Of a stretch of 56,329 nt of DNA, positions 38,965 to 48,977 are shown piece after piece (position 1 is the first letter of the stretch; each line of letters starts with the position of its first letter). The stretch covers positions 1 through 56,329 of the forward strand of contig RSEH01000288.1 in NCBI GenBank assembly GCA_006503475.1, in the 5' to 3' direction. Below the pieces are notes generated by a model. The model was not told the origin of the DNA. It searched no databases and saw only the letters and a list, made by a program, of their open reading frames with translations. This stretch comes from Stentor roeselii (taxonomy: Eukaryota; Ciliophora; Heterotrichea; Heterotrichida; Stentoridae). Made by a program: the position numbers and the translations under genes.

Positions 38965-39748
38965 TTATGGATTTATATTCAAATCTATCACATAAAATTT
39001 ATATTGTCTGCCTTGATCATAATTTTCACCGAATGAAATGATGTACTCCTTTACAGAATTAAATTCAACTTTATGATTATATCCAACTTCCCAAAACACA
39101 TCACCGTTAGGGAATCTAATAAAAAATTTAAATTCAATATCACTGCTGTGAAAAACGATCTTTTTTATGCATAGGCGATTTTTCCATTCTAATTTTATGG
39201 ATTGTCTATTTCCAGTTTCCCAATTCACTACATGAACCACCTAAGTAAACATCTACACCAGATACAGTTTCAACATTACTGATAAATAGTACCTCTCTAG
39301 GCTTTATCCTATTTTCATTAATAATATTCAGTGTTATTTGATTACGATGTTTTTCAAAATCATTTGCAATTTCTTCCATTTGTTTAAAAGTATGTTTTAA
39401 GTTTTCTTTATATCTCATAATTTCTTCCTGTTGTAAAAAATAATCTACAGAATTTACTATATTCCTGCTTTGATTTATAATTTTTTCTATAGTATATCTC
39501 GATACCGTTTTGATCATTGATATCAATTTAATTTCTTCTCTTAATATTTCATTGATTATAGCTTTCTTTTTACGTTTTAATTCCCTTTTCCAGAGAAATG
39601 TGTATTGATCTCCAATATCATTCATTCCAAAATGGCCTGTAGTTGCACTGTGAGAGGAAATATGATCTTTACAAAACAGAGGTATATTGTTGCATCCACT
39701 ACATGAGACAACAACCAGCTGATAGCAATCTCCATATGAACAAGCCAT
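38965..39748 (-). CDS. B-box-like zinc finger - coiled coil - CBM20 protein with a frame break
   Basis: The gene reads leftward. Residues 1-42 have B-box-type Cys/His spacing (C3, C8, C16, C19, C26, H29, H33). A coiled coil (about 50-150) and then a CBM20 starch-binding module follow, with VDVYLGGSCSELGNW at the end of the first ORF, which stops at TAG 39208-39206. The module continues in another frame (RQSIKLEWKNR, then VFWEVGYNHKVEF) to 38965. Two ways to join exist. One is a 16-nt GTAG...TTAG intron at 39257-39242, which restores frame but deletes VDVYLG. The other is a one-base slip or deletion at AAA-TAG-A, which keeps the whole CBM20. It may tie a glycogen particle to a regulatory complex. 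Confidence 0.7.
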
Positions 39749-41284
39749 TTATAAGAAAAGAAATAGAGAGACTTTACCTTTTTCGGCTTATAATATATAC
39801 TTGTTTTGTGATCTAATAATAATTTATTATATTCTTGATTGCAATAATTATCTTGAGGTATTTTGAAGTAAGGACTGTGATAATGTTAGAATCTTAACAA
39901 AATATATTTCATGTTTAATTGTCTATATTTTATAAGTTTTATAATTTTAATGTTCTTCAAATATTCAAAGCAAAAATATTAAGTTAATTGATTATTATTT
40001 ATCATGCTTTGCCTTTTTTCATCAGCAATTTACTAATCGAATCAGTTTCAAAGTTATTTGAAAACATTTATTATGAGATATTCAATTTAAAAAAGTTAAC
40101 AATATTATATATGTAGCCTGAATAATGCTTTTACAATTTAATATATATAAAATGACAGAGATTATCTTCAAAAACAACTTGAAGATTCTCCTCCGGTCAG
40201 ATATGACCAAATTTGAATCAAAGAATTTGGAGAAGCTTAAATTCCTCTCTTTATTCTAGATTAAATTTAAATATAAAGGCTGAGAATAATTTGATTTTAA
40301 AAAAAATTATATTTAGTCTCTTGAAAGTAACTATATCGATAATAATGAATACATCTAATAGAATATTATTATTTTATTTTCAAAGTTTCTAATTACTCAA
40401 TTCCTTTAGGTAATTTAAAGTTTATAAGGTCAATCATATTTCCTAACAATTTATATGATATTCTTTAATTTTAAAATAAAATGAAGTATACTAGTGATAT
40501 TCCAATTCTAAGATACAATCATGATCAGAGAGCAGAGGTTCTACAGGTACTTAATGTCAATGATTTTAAATAGGATTAGTTTATTAAAGTCAGAATAATT
40601 ATCTTGAGAATGGTTAACAAAAACTATACTGTAAATTTTAACTATTGATTGAGTCTTTTAATTGGCTTAACAATTTAATCTTGAATCAACAAGTTTTTCG
40701 ATTTTTAAAGAAAAAACCATTCAAATATAATATTTATCTAAATTCATGAATTTGTAATATCCTATAGAGTTGTTTTATTTTAAATTGCTCTTGAATAGAT
40801 GCTTTCTCAATATATACTAGACTTCTATATCTCTGTCAATCTATCTCTTAATAATCGAATACTATCAAAATATTATATATCTCTAGAACTGAAATATTTA
40901 TAAGTATTTTCCCCTTGTGATTTAGCTCTAAATTAAAACTTTGTGCAAATATCTGCACATTTTACCACATTTCACAGAACATTTACTAAACCAGATGGTA
41001 TTTTATAAAGATCTCATAGAAATTTTTTCTTCCAAGTATAAACAATACTTTCACTGAAAACAAGTAGTTTATTCATAATTTGATGACAGAATAGATAAAT
41101 CAAGCTAGCATAAATCTTATATAATAAAGTCCATTATCAAAATTATTCCAGGAGAAAAAAATATCTACATCAAATATCTTTCATACACAAACACAAGCAT
41201 TAAAAAACAATCAAAAAACTCTTTCTGAGTAAATTGAATAAAAGTTAAATGAAATCATTAATTTTATTAGGATATAATATAAAA
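39749..41284. other. long AT-rich gap between divergent genes
   Basis: About 1.5 kb. It is very AT-rich with stops in all frames, apart from the compact, less AT-rich element at 40152-40256 described separately. No tRNA or other gene is recognised. Confidence 0.45.
40164..40234 (+). ncRNA. possible structured RNA: hairpin plus tight three-way junction
   Basis: A hairpin (ATCTTCAA 40164-40171 with TTGAAGAT 40179-40186) is followed by an outer stem TTCTCC/GGAGAA (40186-40191 with 40229-40234). This encloses GGTCA-GATA-TGACC (40195-40208) and AAATT/AATTT (40209-40213 with 40224-40228), with no unpaired base between the two inner helices or between the second and the outer stem. The same stretch has a 35-codon ORF from 40152, so a tiny gene remnant is an alternative. 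Confidence 0.3.
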
Positions 41285-44200
41285 ATGAAATTTTATCTTG
41301 GATTACTCTATGTTTACTGTTTTGTACTCGAATATCGATTCGGCATAGACTACGGTAACATATTTTATGATTATTCAGGAAATGGAAACTTTGGAGAGAA
41401 TGGAGTCTCAGAAAATAAAACCGATGTGATAAAAACAGATAGAGGAATATTCCTCGGTAATACCTACTCAAGAATATCCTCTCAACACAACCTACTCAAT
41501 CTCAGTAGTTTTTATGCATCTCTTTGGTTTATAGCTGACGGAAATGGAAACAGAATATTTTGCTTTTACCAGAAAAATCAATATCGTATGATTATAGGCT
41601 GGAGATATGATTCAAAGTCATTGTTTACATATGTAAACACTGGCGATTTCTCCGCTGAATCCCAGTATTCATATAATACCTTCTACTTAAAGAATTGGTA
41701 TCTAATCACCTTATTTTATTCAAATGGGACTTACCATTCCTTCCTTAACCAGTTTCAATATAAGCCCTTAAGTGCACCTTATTTTAAATTATATTTAGGT
41801 AAAGCATTTGTTGGAAGTCCAAACAATGATTATTCTTCAACAAGAGGATTTGCTTGGAATTTTATAATAAATGATGCGTTTATTGATCCGAGAGTATTTT
41901 TATCCAGTTTCGGAAAATGCATGGATGAATCATGTGTATCTTTCAACTACTGCTTTAATGATCCAGCATTGGGAAGTATTTGCTTTTCAAACAGAACTAA
42001 CCCAAATTTTACTTCTAACGGAGAATCCTGTTCATCATGTACAAAACTACTGAAGTTTGATTGTCCTTCAGAAGTGATTTGCTCTTACAACCCAATTTTC
42101 AACCTTTGCTCAATTTTCAACATGACTTCTCAATTAAACACAACCACTGAATGCAAGTGCAATAACAACTTCATAAGTTCAAATAATCAATGCTGTCCTA
42201 AAAACTGCAGTCAATGCGATGGCCAAGGTTCTTGTTTGACTTGTTTAAGTGGATTCTACATTGAAATGAAAAATTTAACTCAAAGTTGTTCCCCTTGTAA
42301 AAAAGAATGCTTGAAATGTGAAAGTCTGGGTAACTGCACTGAATGCATTAAAGGGTTTTACTTGAATCAAAGTGAAAATTCTTGTGTTGAATGTCATTCA
42401 TCATGTTTAAAATGTAATGAATCGAATTGCTTTGAGTGTCAATCTTCTTTAGCGAAAAAAGAGAAGAATTTTTGTTATTGTCCAGATGGTTTTTATGAAA
42501 CTCTGAATCACTTGTGTGAACCTTGCAATGAAGACTGTCTATTTTGCGATGATTTTAATAACTGTTTGCATTGTGTAACTGAAAACTCAGTATATGACAG
42601 AGTTTTTGGATGTGTTTGTGATAAAGGCTACTGGAATTCAACTAAATTAATAAAAAAAGACTCTTGTCAGTCATGCAAAGAAACCTGCGAAACTTGTTTA
42701 GAAGCTGAAAAATGTTTAACCTGCAAAGACCGAAGAGCCTTTTTAACAATTGAATCAGAATGCAAAGTTTATTGTTCAGAAGATATAAAAACTGAATGTT
42801 TTCAATGCAATAATCTCTGCAAGAAATGCTTTTCAAATTTAACTTGCTTTGAATGTGTTGAAAACTCAAGTATTCAAGGAAATGACTGTGAGTGCAATAA
42901 AGGTTTTTCTTCTTTTGATCATTTATGTATAGAGAAGTTTTTCTATGTGAATGTATTTGTGAATAATGATAACAAGATTTTGATGAAATTCACTGAAAAG
43001 GTAAGATTTAGCGATTTTCAAAATATTTTAAGATTAACAGTTGAAACTACTCTTGAGTCTTTCGATTTGTTTCAAAAAAATCAAACAGCCTTTTACATCA
43101 TTCCTAAAAATTTACGAAATCCTTCACAGTTGACAATGTTCGAAATTTTTTTTGATAATTTCTTGATATACAGTGAACTCGGGTCAAAGCTGTTTAATTC
43201 ATCTTTTATTGGATATTTCAATAAAATCAACCAGACTTATGTGCAAAGCTTACCAAAAACGATAGCAGGTATTCAAGTCACTACTTCGACTATAATTGCG
43301 ATCTCTTTGGTGTCGAATCCGACGTCTTTTTGTGCTTTTCTTAATACTATTCAGATGATTTGTTACTTGCCTCTTAATTCAGTTAAGTATCCTTCGAGAC
43401 TTAAGGACTTATCGAGTAGTTTCATTAATTACAATATTTTACCAAATGTTTTTTCTTTCATTTTTAACCCGAATTCAACTTCTAAACCTTATCAAGAAGC
43501 TCTGAAGTTTGGACTTGAAACTTCGGTTTTTATTATAAATGTTGGAAAAAGTTTTATGATTTTTATCGTTATTTTAATATTTCTCTTCGTTCTTGTGGTA
43601 ATGCTGAAATCTTGCAAGAATAATGAAAGGGTTAAGAAGATTTGGGAAAAATATAAAATCAATTTGGTTTTAGGGTTTTGGGTTCAATTGTACCTTGAAC
43701 TTGGGTTATTCGCAATCATCCAATTAAGGTCTGTATTTGATATTTAGGAGATCATTATAGTTACTTCTGGAGTTTTTAATTTCTGTTTAGCTGCCATAGT
43801 ATGTGTAAAAATTATTTAGCTTCTATTTGCTTTTTCACCTATTATCTTGATAATAATATTGAAAAAGTCTTTTATAAATATAAGTGATATAGAATTCAAA
43901 TTAAAATACCAAAGCATAGTTGGAGATATAAAAAATGACAATAGTTTAATTACAATTATTTGTAATCCATTGATAATGATAAGAAAATTTCTCTTTATCC
44001 TTTCACAAGTTTTTCTGAATAACTATCAAAAACTTCAGGTTTTTAGCAATGCAATATTTTCTCTTTTATTTTTTATTTACTTGGCTTATAAAAGGCCTTA
44101 CCAAAGTATCATTGGAAACTTAACTTTTATAATAGGTGAGATGTGTGTCTTGATAGTATTTTCTTGTACATGTCCTTTAGTTTATAGTGAAAATAGTTAT

Positions 44201-44371
44201 CTTGCAAAGATTGTTGAAAATATTTGTGTTTATACTATATACACATGTGTCACTGCTCAAGCTTTAGTTTCATTTTATTCTTTCTTAGTTAAGGTTAAGC
44301 ATTTACTACAAAAAATAATGAAAATGAGAACTATCAATCCGATTAAGGGAGATAATGAAATCGAGACTTAA
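41285..44371 (+). CDS. cysteine-rich LamG/furin-like multi-TM surface protein (three exons)
   Basis: Exons 41285-43732, 43748-43804 and 43820-44371 give 1018 residues. A signal peptide (MKFYLGLLYVYCFVLEYRFG) precedes a LamG/concanavalin-like domain (about 20-225). A region of roughly eight furin-like Cys repeats follows (about 225-560; CxxCxxxGxCxxCxxGFY pattern). Next comes a beta-rich ectodomain with many N-glycosylation sites and then several membrane segments, from KSFMIFIVILIFLFVLVVML to the C-terminus, with the two introns inside them. Ciliates have many such proteins, likely cell-surface receptors or adhesion proteins; no partner is known. An ATG at 41249 in the same frame would mask the signal peptide, so 41285 is preferred. 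Confidence 0.85.
43733..43747 (+). other. 15-nt intron
   Basis: GTATTTGATATTTAG. Unspliced reading stops at its TAG; removal joins AGG TCT to GAG ATC in frame. Confidence 0.85.
43805..43819 (+). other. 15-nt intron
   Basis: GTAAAAATTATTTAG. Unspliced reading stops at its TAG; removal joins GTA TGT to CTT CTA in frame. Confidence 0.85.
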
Positions 44372-45428
44372 TAGGCTAGCACTTAGTAGGTTAAAATATA
44401 TTTAAATTGAATGATGTATGATCATTCATATATTTCCAGAAAAATTTCTAAGCTACTCTTTAATATGAATTCTTCTAAGTGATTATTTTTTTGATTTTGT
44501 TTAAATGCATATTATCATCTCTTAATTAAAATTATTTTTAGGATTATGGATTCTAAGCAGTATACAGAAGCTATAATTTCAATCAAAAGTTTTCTAAATT
44601 ATTGTTGGTTAAATGAATTACTCTCTAATTACAAAATATTCATTATTAATTGGATTCTGGGTGCAAATCACATGCTATTTGGTATCTACTGCTTATTCAA
44701 CTTTGAATCTGCAAAATCTATAAAAAATATTAACTCATAACTTTGAAGTTTATTTCTTTAGAATTTCATCAATTGGTTTTATCGTTGATTATAATTGTTT
44801 GAACTTCTAGGGAAAGATTATTTTATGGCGAACACAGGAAAATCATAATGCTGAGTAATTCAGGTAGTTTAAATAAGTAGATTATTAAAACTTATAAAAA
44901 TATCATCAATTTATAGTATTTGATGGTCAAATATTCATATTTTAAAATCATTTTTCGAGATAAAATCTTTTAAGATTTTCTTTCAAGCATTTCAAAATTG
45001 TGAATTTCATAGCATCTTAATCATAATAATTTTATACTAATATCATGTTTTTCAAGGATGATGAATTAGGAATCGAAATCATTTAAAATATAGATGATAA
45101 TATTAATATAACAGCAAGGTGATAATTTAAAGATATAATTATTATTTTGATTCATATTTTTCACTACTTTAATATTTATTAATAATACAATATTACTTCA
45201 TTATGCTTAATCCTTAAATTAATCATCTTTGAACTATAAATAATTTGTGATATGCAAGGTAAAATCTTAGGTTTAAATTATTTAAAGTTCTCAAAAATCT
45301 ATCAAACATTTGATATATTGATTACTTCATTACCAACAACCATTACTTTCAAAATTCTAAAATATGCAAACATTAACCTACAAATTGAAAACTGACTCTT
45401 TATTAAAATATTAAAAAATACGTACTTA
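44372..45428. other. AT-rich gap with one doubtful short ORF
   Basis: About 1.06 kb between convergent genes. One ORF at 44546-44740 (64 aa, MDSKQYTEAIISIKSFL) has AT-driven composition, no recognisable domain and is listed separately with low confidence. Nothing else stands out. Confidence 0.4.
44546..44740 (+). CDS. doubtful small ORF, 64 aa
   Basis: The 64-residue ORF starts ATGGATTCTAAGCAG after AGGATT. It has a hydrophobic middle (YKIFIINWILGANHMLFGIYCLF) that could be one membrane segment. Base composition is close to the AT-rich surroundings, and no splice site joins it to another frame. It may be chance or debris of the preceding membrane-protein gene. Confidence 0.2.
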   Translation: MDSKQYTEAIISIKSFLNYCWLNELLSNYKIFIINWILGANHMLFGIYCLFNFESAKSIKNINS

Positions 45429-48400
45429 TTAACTATCCTTAGACTGGTTGAGCATTACTTTTCCATCCTTAACCTCTAAAATCATGTCAAACTTCTCAAT
45501 AGTTGACAATCGATGCGCAATTGTAAGAACTGTGGAATTCCTAAACAACTTACTTAAAGCTGCTTGAATCCTTTCATCAGTCTCTAAATCAATTCCAGCA
45601 GTTGCTTCATCAAATAAGACAAATCTACTACATGCAACAAAAGCTCGACACAAGCTAATCATCTGTCTTTCTCCGACACTTATATTGATTCCTGAAGCTC
45701 TTACTTCGAAGTGCAAGTCGAATTTAAGTCCAGTTGTTTTAAGAGCACTTTCAATTTGCCAATCTTCGTATAACTGAAAAGGATCAATATTTTCTCTAAT
45801 TGTTCCATCGAAGACTAGAGGATCTTGAGGGACAAGTGTGAACATTTTTCTCAAGTATTCTAAGTTTATTTTTGCGATGTTTACCCCGTCAATATGAATT
45901 ATTCCAGATTCGATTTCAACGATTCTAAGCAGAGCACTGAATAATGAGGACTTTCCACTTCCAGTCCTTCCTATTAATCCAACGTGCCTATTGGGTGGAA
46001 TGGTAAAACTTGCTCCCTTAAGCACAAGGTCAGTATTCGGTCGATACCTCATAAAAACTTTATAAAATTCAATCTGTCCATTTCCAGGCCAATTATCAAC
46101 TTTTTCCTTCCCTTCCAAATTTTCTTGAATAACATTGCTCATAGACTTAATCCTTTCAACAGCGACCATCATATTTTCCAACTGAGTAAGACTCATAAGT
46201 AGTTCACTCAACAATTCCGGAATAAAAAACGCGTAACTAAGACACAAACCAACAGAACCAACAGAAACTTCTTCTTTAAACCAAATCGACAACAAAAAAA
46301 TAGCTGAAGAAAAAGTGCAAGAAAGAAGTCCAAGATAAAGTCTTGCCCATTGTTCACACCCTTCAGAAAAGTACTTAAAACTCGAATTTTGATTAACCAA
46401 AGAAGAGTTTTTTTCATTAAAAAGAGTTTGGAGGTCAAAGGTCCTGATATATTTTCCACCTTGAAGAGTTGTTTTAAAGTTACTTAGAACTGGAGACATT
46501 GAAACACTTTCAAGTCTTGTGAGTTCTCGGGCGGCTTTGATGTAAGATTTTATTATAAAAGTCGCTGGGTAGACTATGAGGGGGATGAGAAGAGTCACTA
46601 GTGGGAAGTAAATGATGCAAACAATTCCTATACTTGTGATAATCGCTAAGAGGACTAAAGTTGAGTTGATTTCATGTGGAAGTTCAGTGTCAATCACTTC
46701 TAAATCATGACTTAAACGATTTAATACTCTACCTGCTGGCGTTATATCGTAAAACAGGTTAATCGGCGCTTTTGATAAGAATTTTATCAGAGCTGAATGG
46801 GAAGACTCTGAAGCTTTTATAGACATTATACAGTGGATCACTATTGAAGCAAGGAAAATAAGCACTACTGCTGAAGCTTTCATTAAGATAAAAAAAGTAA
46901 AGTTCTTTGGTGAGTCATTATCAGCCCAGTATTTCAAGCTGATATCAGCAAGAGTATCAAAGATGATCCACCCTGCAATACAAAAAACTGCAAGTAAAAT
47001 CCAAGCCATTCCAGAATATCTTGCATAAGTCAAATAAACTTCTTGATTAACGACTCCTTTTTCAACATCTTCATCTTGAATTAATTCATCTTCCTCCTCA
47101 TTTTTTCCATTCTCTTCTTTATCCTTTTTCTCATTACCTTCCAAGTCTTCTTCCTCACTTTCCTCTTCCAATCCTTCCACATCTTGAAGTTGCTGTAAAC
47201 TCCGAGTTTCTTTAAATATTTCTCCGTCTTTCATATGAAAAACAACATCAACTTTATCAAGTCCTTCTTTTCTATGAGTGACTAACACCCTCGTCTTTTC
47301 TTTCAACAATCCTAAAAAGCACTTCTCAAAAATCCATAAAGCAACTTCTTGGTCAACAGAACTAAGCGGGTCATCCAACAGATAAACATCTTTATTCGCA
47401 TAAACCGCGCGTGCCAGACAAACTCTAGCCTTTTGCCCTCCACTTAAATTAATGCCTCTTTCTCCAATTTCAGTAAGATCACCTGCTGGCAGTTGTCCAA
47501 AGTCATTATTTAAACAACAGGCCTGCACTACTTGATCGAACCAGTCCTGGTCAAAGTCCAGTCCCATTAAAATATTCTCTCTAAGAGAAGCGTTGACAAG
47601 CCAAGAGTCAAGCCCTGCACAATAAGCAAGACTATCACAAGAGTTAACTTTTCCTTCAACAACGCGAAGTTCTCCCATGATTCCTAACAAGAGACTTGAC
47701 TTTCCACATCCGACAGGACCGACAACAGCAAAGAATTTTTTAGGTTCAATGAGAAGGTGAATGTTTTTTAATACGATTTTTTGGTCATAAGCTAAAGTTG
47801 CATTTAAGAATTCGACTTGTGACTTTATTGGAAGACGGTGAAGGTCTTGTGAGTTGATCAGTTCTTCAATGCGCTTTTTGCTTACAAGGGCTTTCATGAG
47901 TTCCATGAAAAAGTAAGGAATGTACATGACTGGGTGTTGAAGTAAGAAAAGAGTTGATAAAGTAACGAAAGCTTTTTTTGCTGTTAGAGACTCGTCCATG
48001 ACAATTGTATGCCAAGAGATCACCACTACTGCCATGATACTCGGCAAGGCTAAAAAGAAAAAAACGTTGAAAGATGTCAGCAAGTTGATAAATCGAAGAT
48101 GTTTCAGTTCAATTTTACGTGTTTTTTCTATTTTTTCAACAAAACGACCTTGCCAAGCATTTGCCTTTATCGGTCGAATCTCTGTTAAAAATTGGGAACT
48201 TTGAGAAAGTCTTGAATCTCGCACCTCCATCAGCTGGTCGTTTGTTTTGGAGCAGGTTGAAGAGAAGATTACGTTTGTGGATAGGGCTAAGATTATCACA
48301 ACTACTGCCAACCATACTGCGTTGCCCATTTGGTTGTAAATCAGTGATAAACTTATTATTATTTGCAGAGGAATGAAAATGTTGTAGGGTAAGGAGTATA

Positions 48401-48977
48401 AAAACTCGGTTACGTTTAGAGTGTCTACTGATAAAATGTTCACACAGGTACCTTCTGGAAGGTTGTTTGATTTTAACGACTTGTTGAAGATTTCGCTGAA
48501 TAGTTGGTTTCGGATTTTTAGGTGAAGGCGAAAGGAATTAAAACGACGGTGGACGTCTAGTAGAGGGTAGCTGAAAGCAACTGTAAAGTATAAAAGAAAT
48601 AACCAAAGGCCTGAACTTGAACTACTTGAGTCTTCTTCGAGGTAAGTAATCAGAAGCTGAATGAAGACAGGAGATGAGTACTCACAGATTACTGAGAAGA
48701 ACTCTAAAATCAAGCAAGAAATGTAAAGTCCTTGATTTGCATTAATCAGTGAAAAGATTGAGAATTTTGAAGATCTAGACGGCATCGACTTTGAATGAAG
48801 AGCAAGCTCTTCTGGACATGATGTTGATACATCGAAGTCTGAGAGGTTCTGATAATTTTTTAGCAATGGAGTTACCCATAAAAAGGATAACTTTGTTAAA
48901 AAACCATTCGGTAAATCAAAACTCCTTTTCTTACTCTCCAAACATCTAAAAGATGAGATCGGAGTAAGCTCGACCAT
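45429..48977 (-). CDS. ABC transporter, ABCC (MRP) type, full length
   Basis: The 1182-residue protein has the TMD1-NBD1-TMD2-NBD2 plan of ABCC transporters without an extra N-terminal TMD0. The first ~30 residues and WVTPLLKNYQNLSDFD are typical. NBD1 (about 400-600) has GPVGCGKSSLL, LSGGQKARVCLARA and VYLLDDPLSSVD, with the usual ABCC Asp in place of the catalytic Glu. A highly acidic linker of about 50 residues precedes TMD2. NBD2 (about 950-1180) has GRTGSGKSSLFSA, signature SVGERQMISLCRA, Walker B FVLFDEATAGID with Glu, and H-loop IAHRLST. NBD2 is therefore the likely hydrolytic site. Substrate cannot be predicted; organic anions and conjugates are usual. It starts in ACTATATAAAATGG and has no introns. 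Confidence 0.95.
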   Translation of the reverse strand: MVELTPISSFRCLESKKRSFDLPNGFLTKLSFLWVTPLLKNYQNLSDFDVSTSCPEELALHSKSMPSRSSKFSIFSLINANQGLYISCLILEFFSVICEYSSPVFIQLLITYLEEDSSSSSSGLWLFLLYFTVAFSYPLLDVHRRFNSFRLHLKIRNQLFSEIFNKSLKSNNLPEGTCVNILSVDTLNVTEFLYSLPYNIFIPLQIIISLSLIYNQMGNAVWLAVVVIILALSTNVIFSSTCSKTNDQLMEVRDSRLSQSSQFLTEIRPIKANAWQGRFVEKIEKTRKIELKHLRFINLLTSFNVFFFLALPSIMAVVVISWHTIVMDESLTAKKAFVTLSTLFLLQHPVMYIPYFFMELMKALVSKKRIEELINSQDLHRLPIKSQVEFLNATLAYDQKIVLKNIHLLIEPKKFFAVVGPVGCGKSSLLLGIMGELRVVEGKVNSCDSLAYCAGLDSWLVNASLRENILMGLDFDQDWFDQVVQACCLNNDFGQLPAGDLTEIGERGINLSGGQKARVCLARAVYANKDVYLLDDPLSSVDQEVALWIFEKCFLGLLKEKTRVLVTHRKEGLDKVDVVFHMKDGEIFKETRSLQQLQDVEGLEEESEEEDLEGNEKKDKEENGKNEEEDELIQDEDVEKGVVNQEVYLTYARYSGMAWILLAVFCIAGWIIFDTLADISLKYWADNDSPKNFTFFILMKASAVVLIFLASIVIHCIMSIKASESSHSALIKFLSKAPINLFYDITPAGRVLNRLSHDLEVIDTELPHEINSTLVLLAIITSIGIVCIIYFPLVTLLIPLIVYPATFIIKSYIKAARELTRLESVSMSPVLSNFKTTLQGGKYIRTFDLQTLFNEKNSSLVNQNSSFKYFSEGCEQWARLYLGLLSCTFSSAIFLLSIWFKEEVSVGSVGLCLSYAFFIPELLSELLMSLTQLENMMVAVERIKSMSNVIQENLEGKEKVDNWPGNGQIEFYKVFMRYRPNTDLVLKGASFTIPPNRHVGLIGRTGSGKSSLFSALLRIVEIESGIIHIDGVNIAKINLEYLRKMFTLVPQDPLVFDGTIRENIDPFQLYEDWQIESALKTTGLKFDLHFEVRASGINISVGERQMISLCRAFVACSRFVLFDEATAGIDLETDERIQAALSKLFRNSTVLTIAHRLSTIEKFDMILEVKDGKVMLNQSKDS

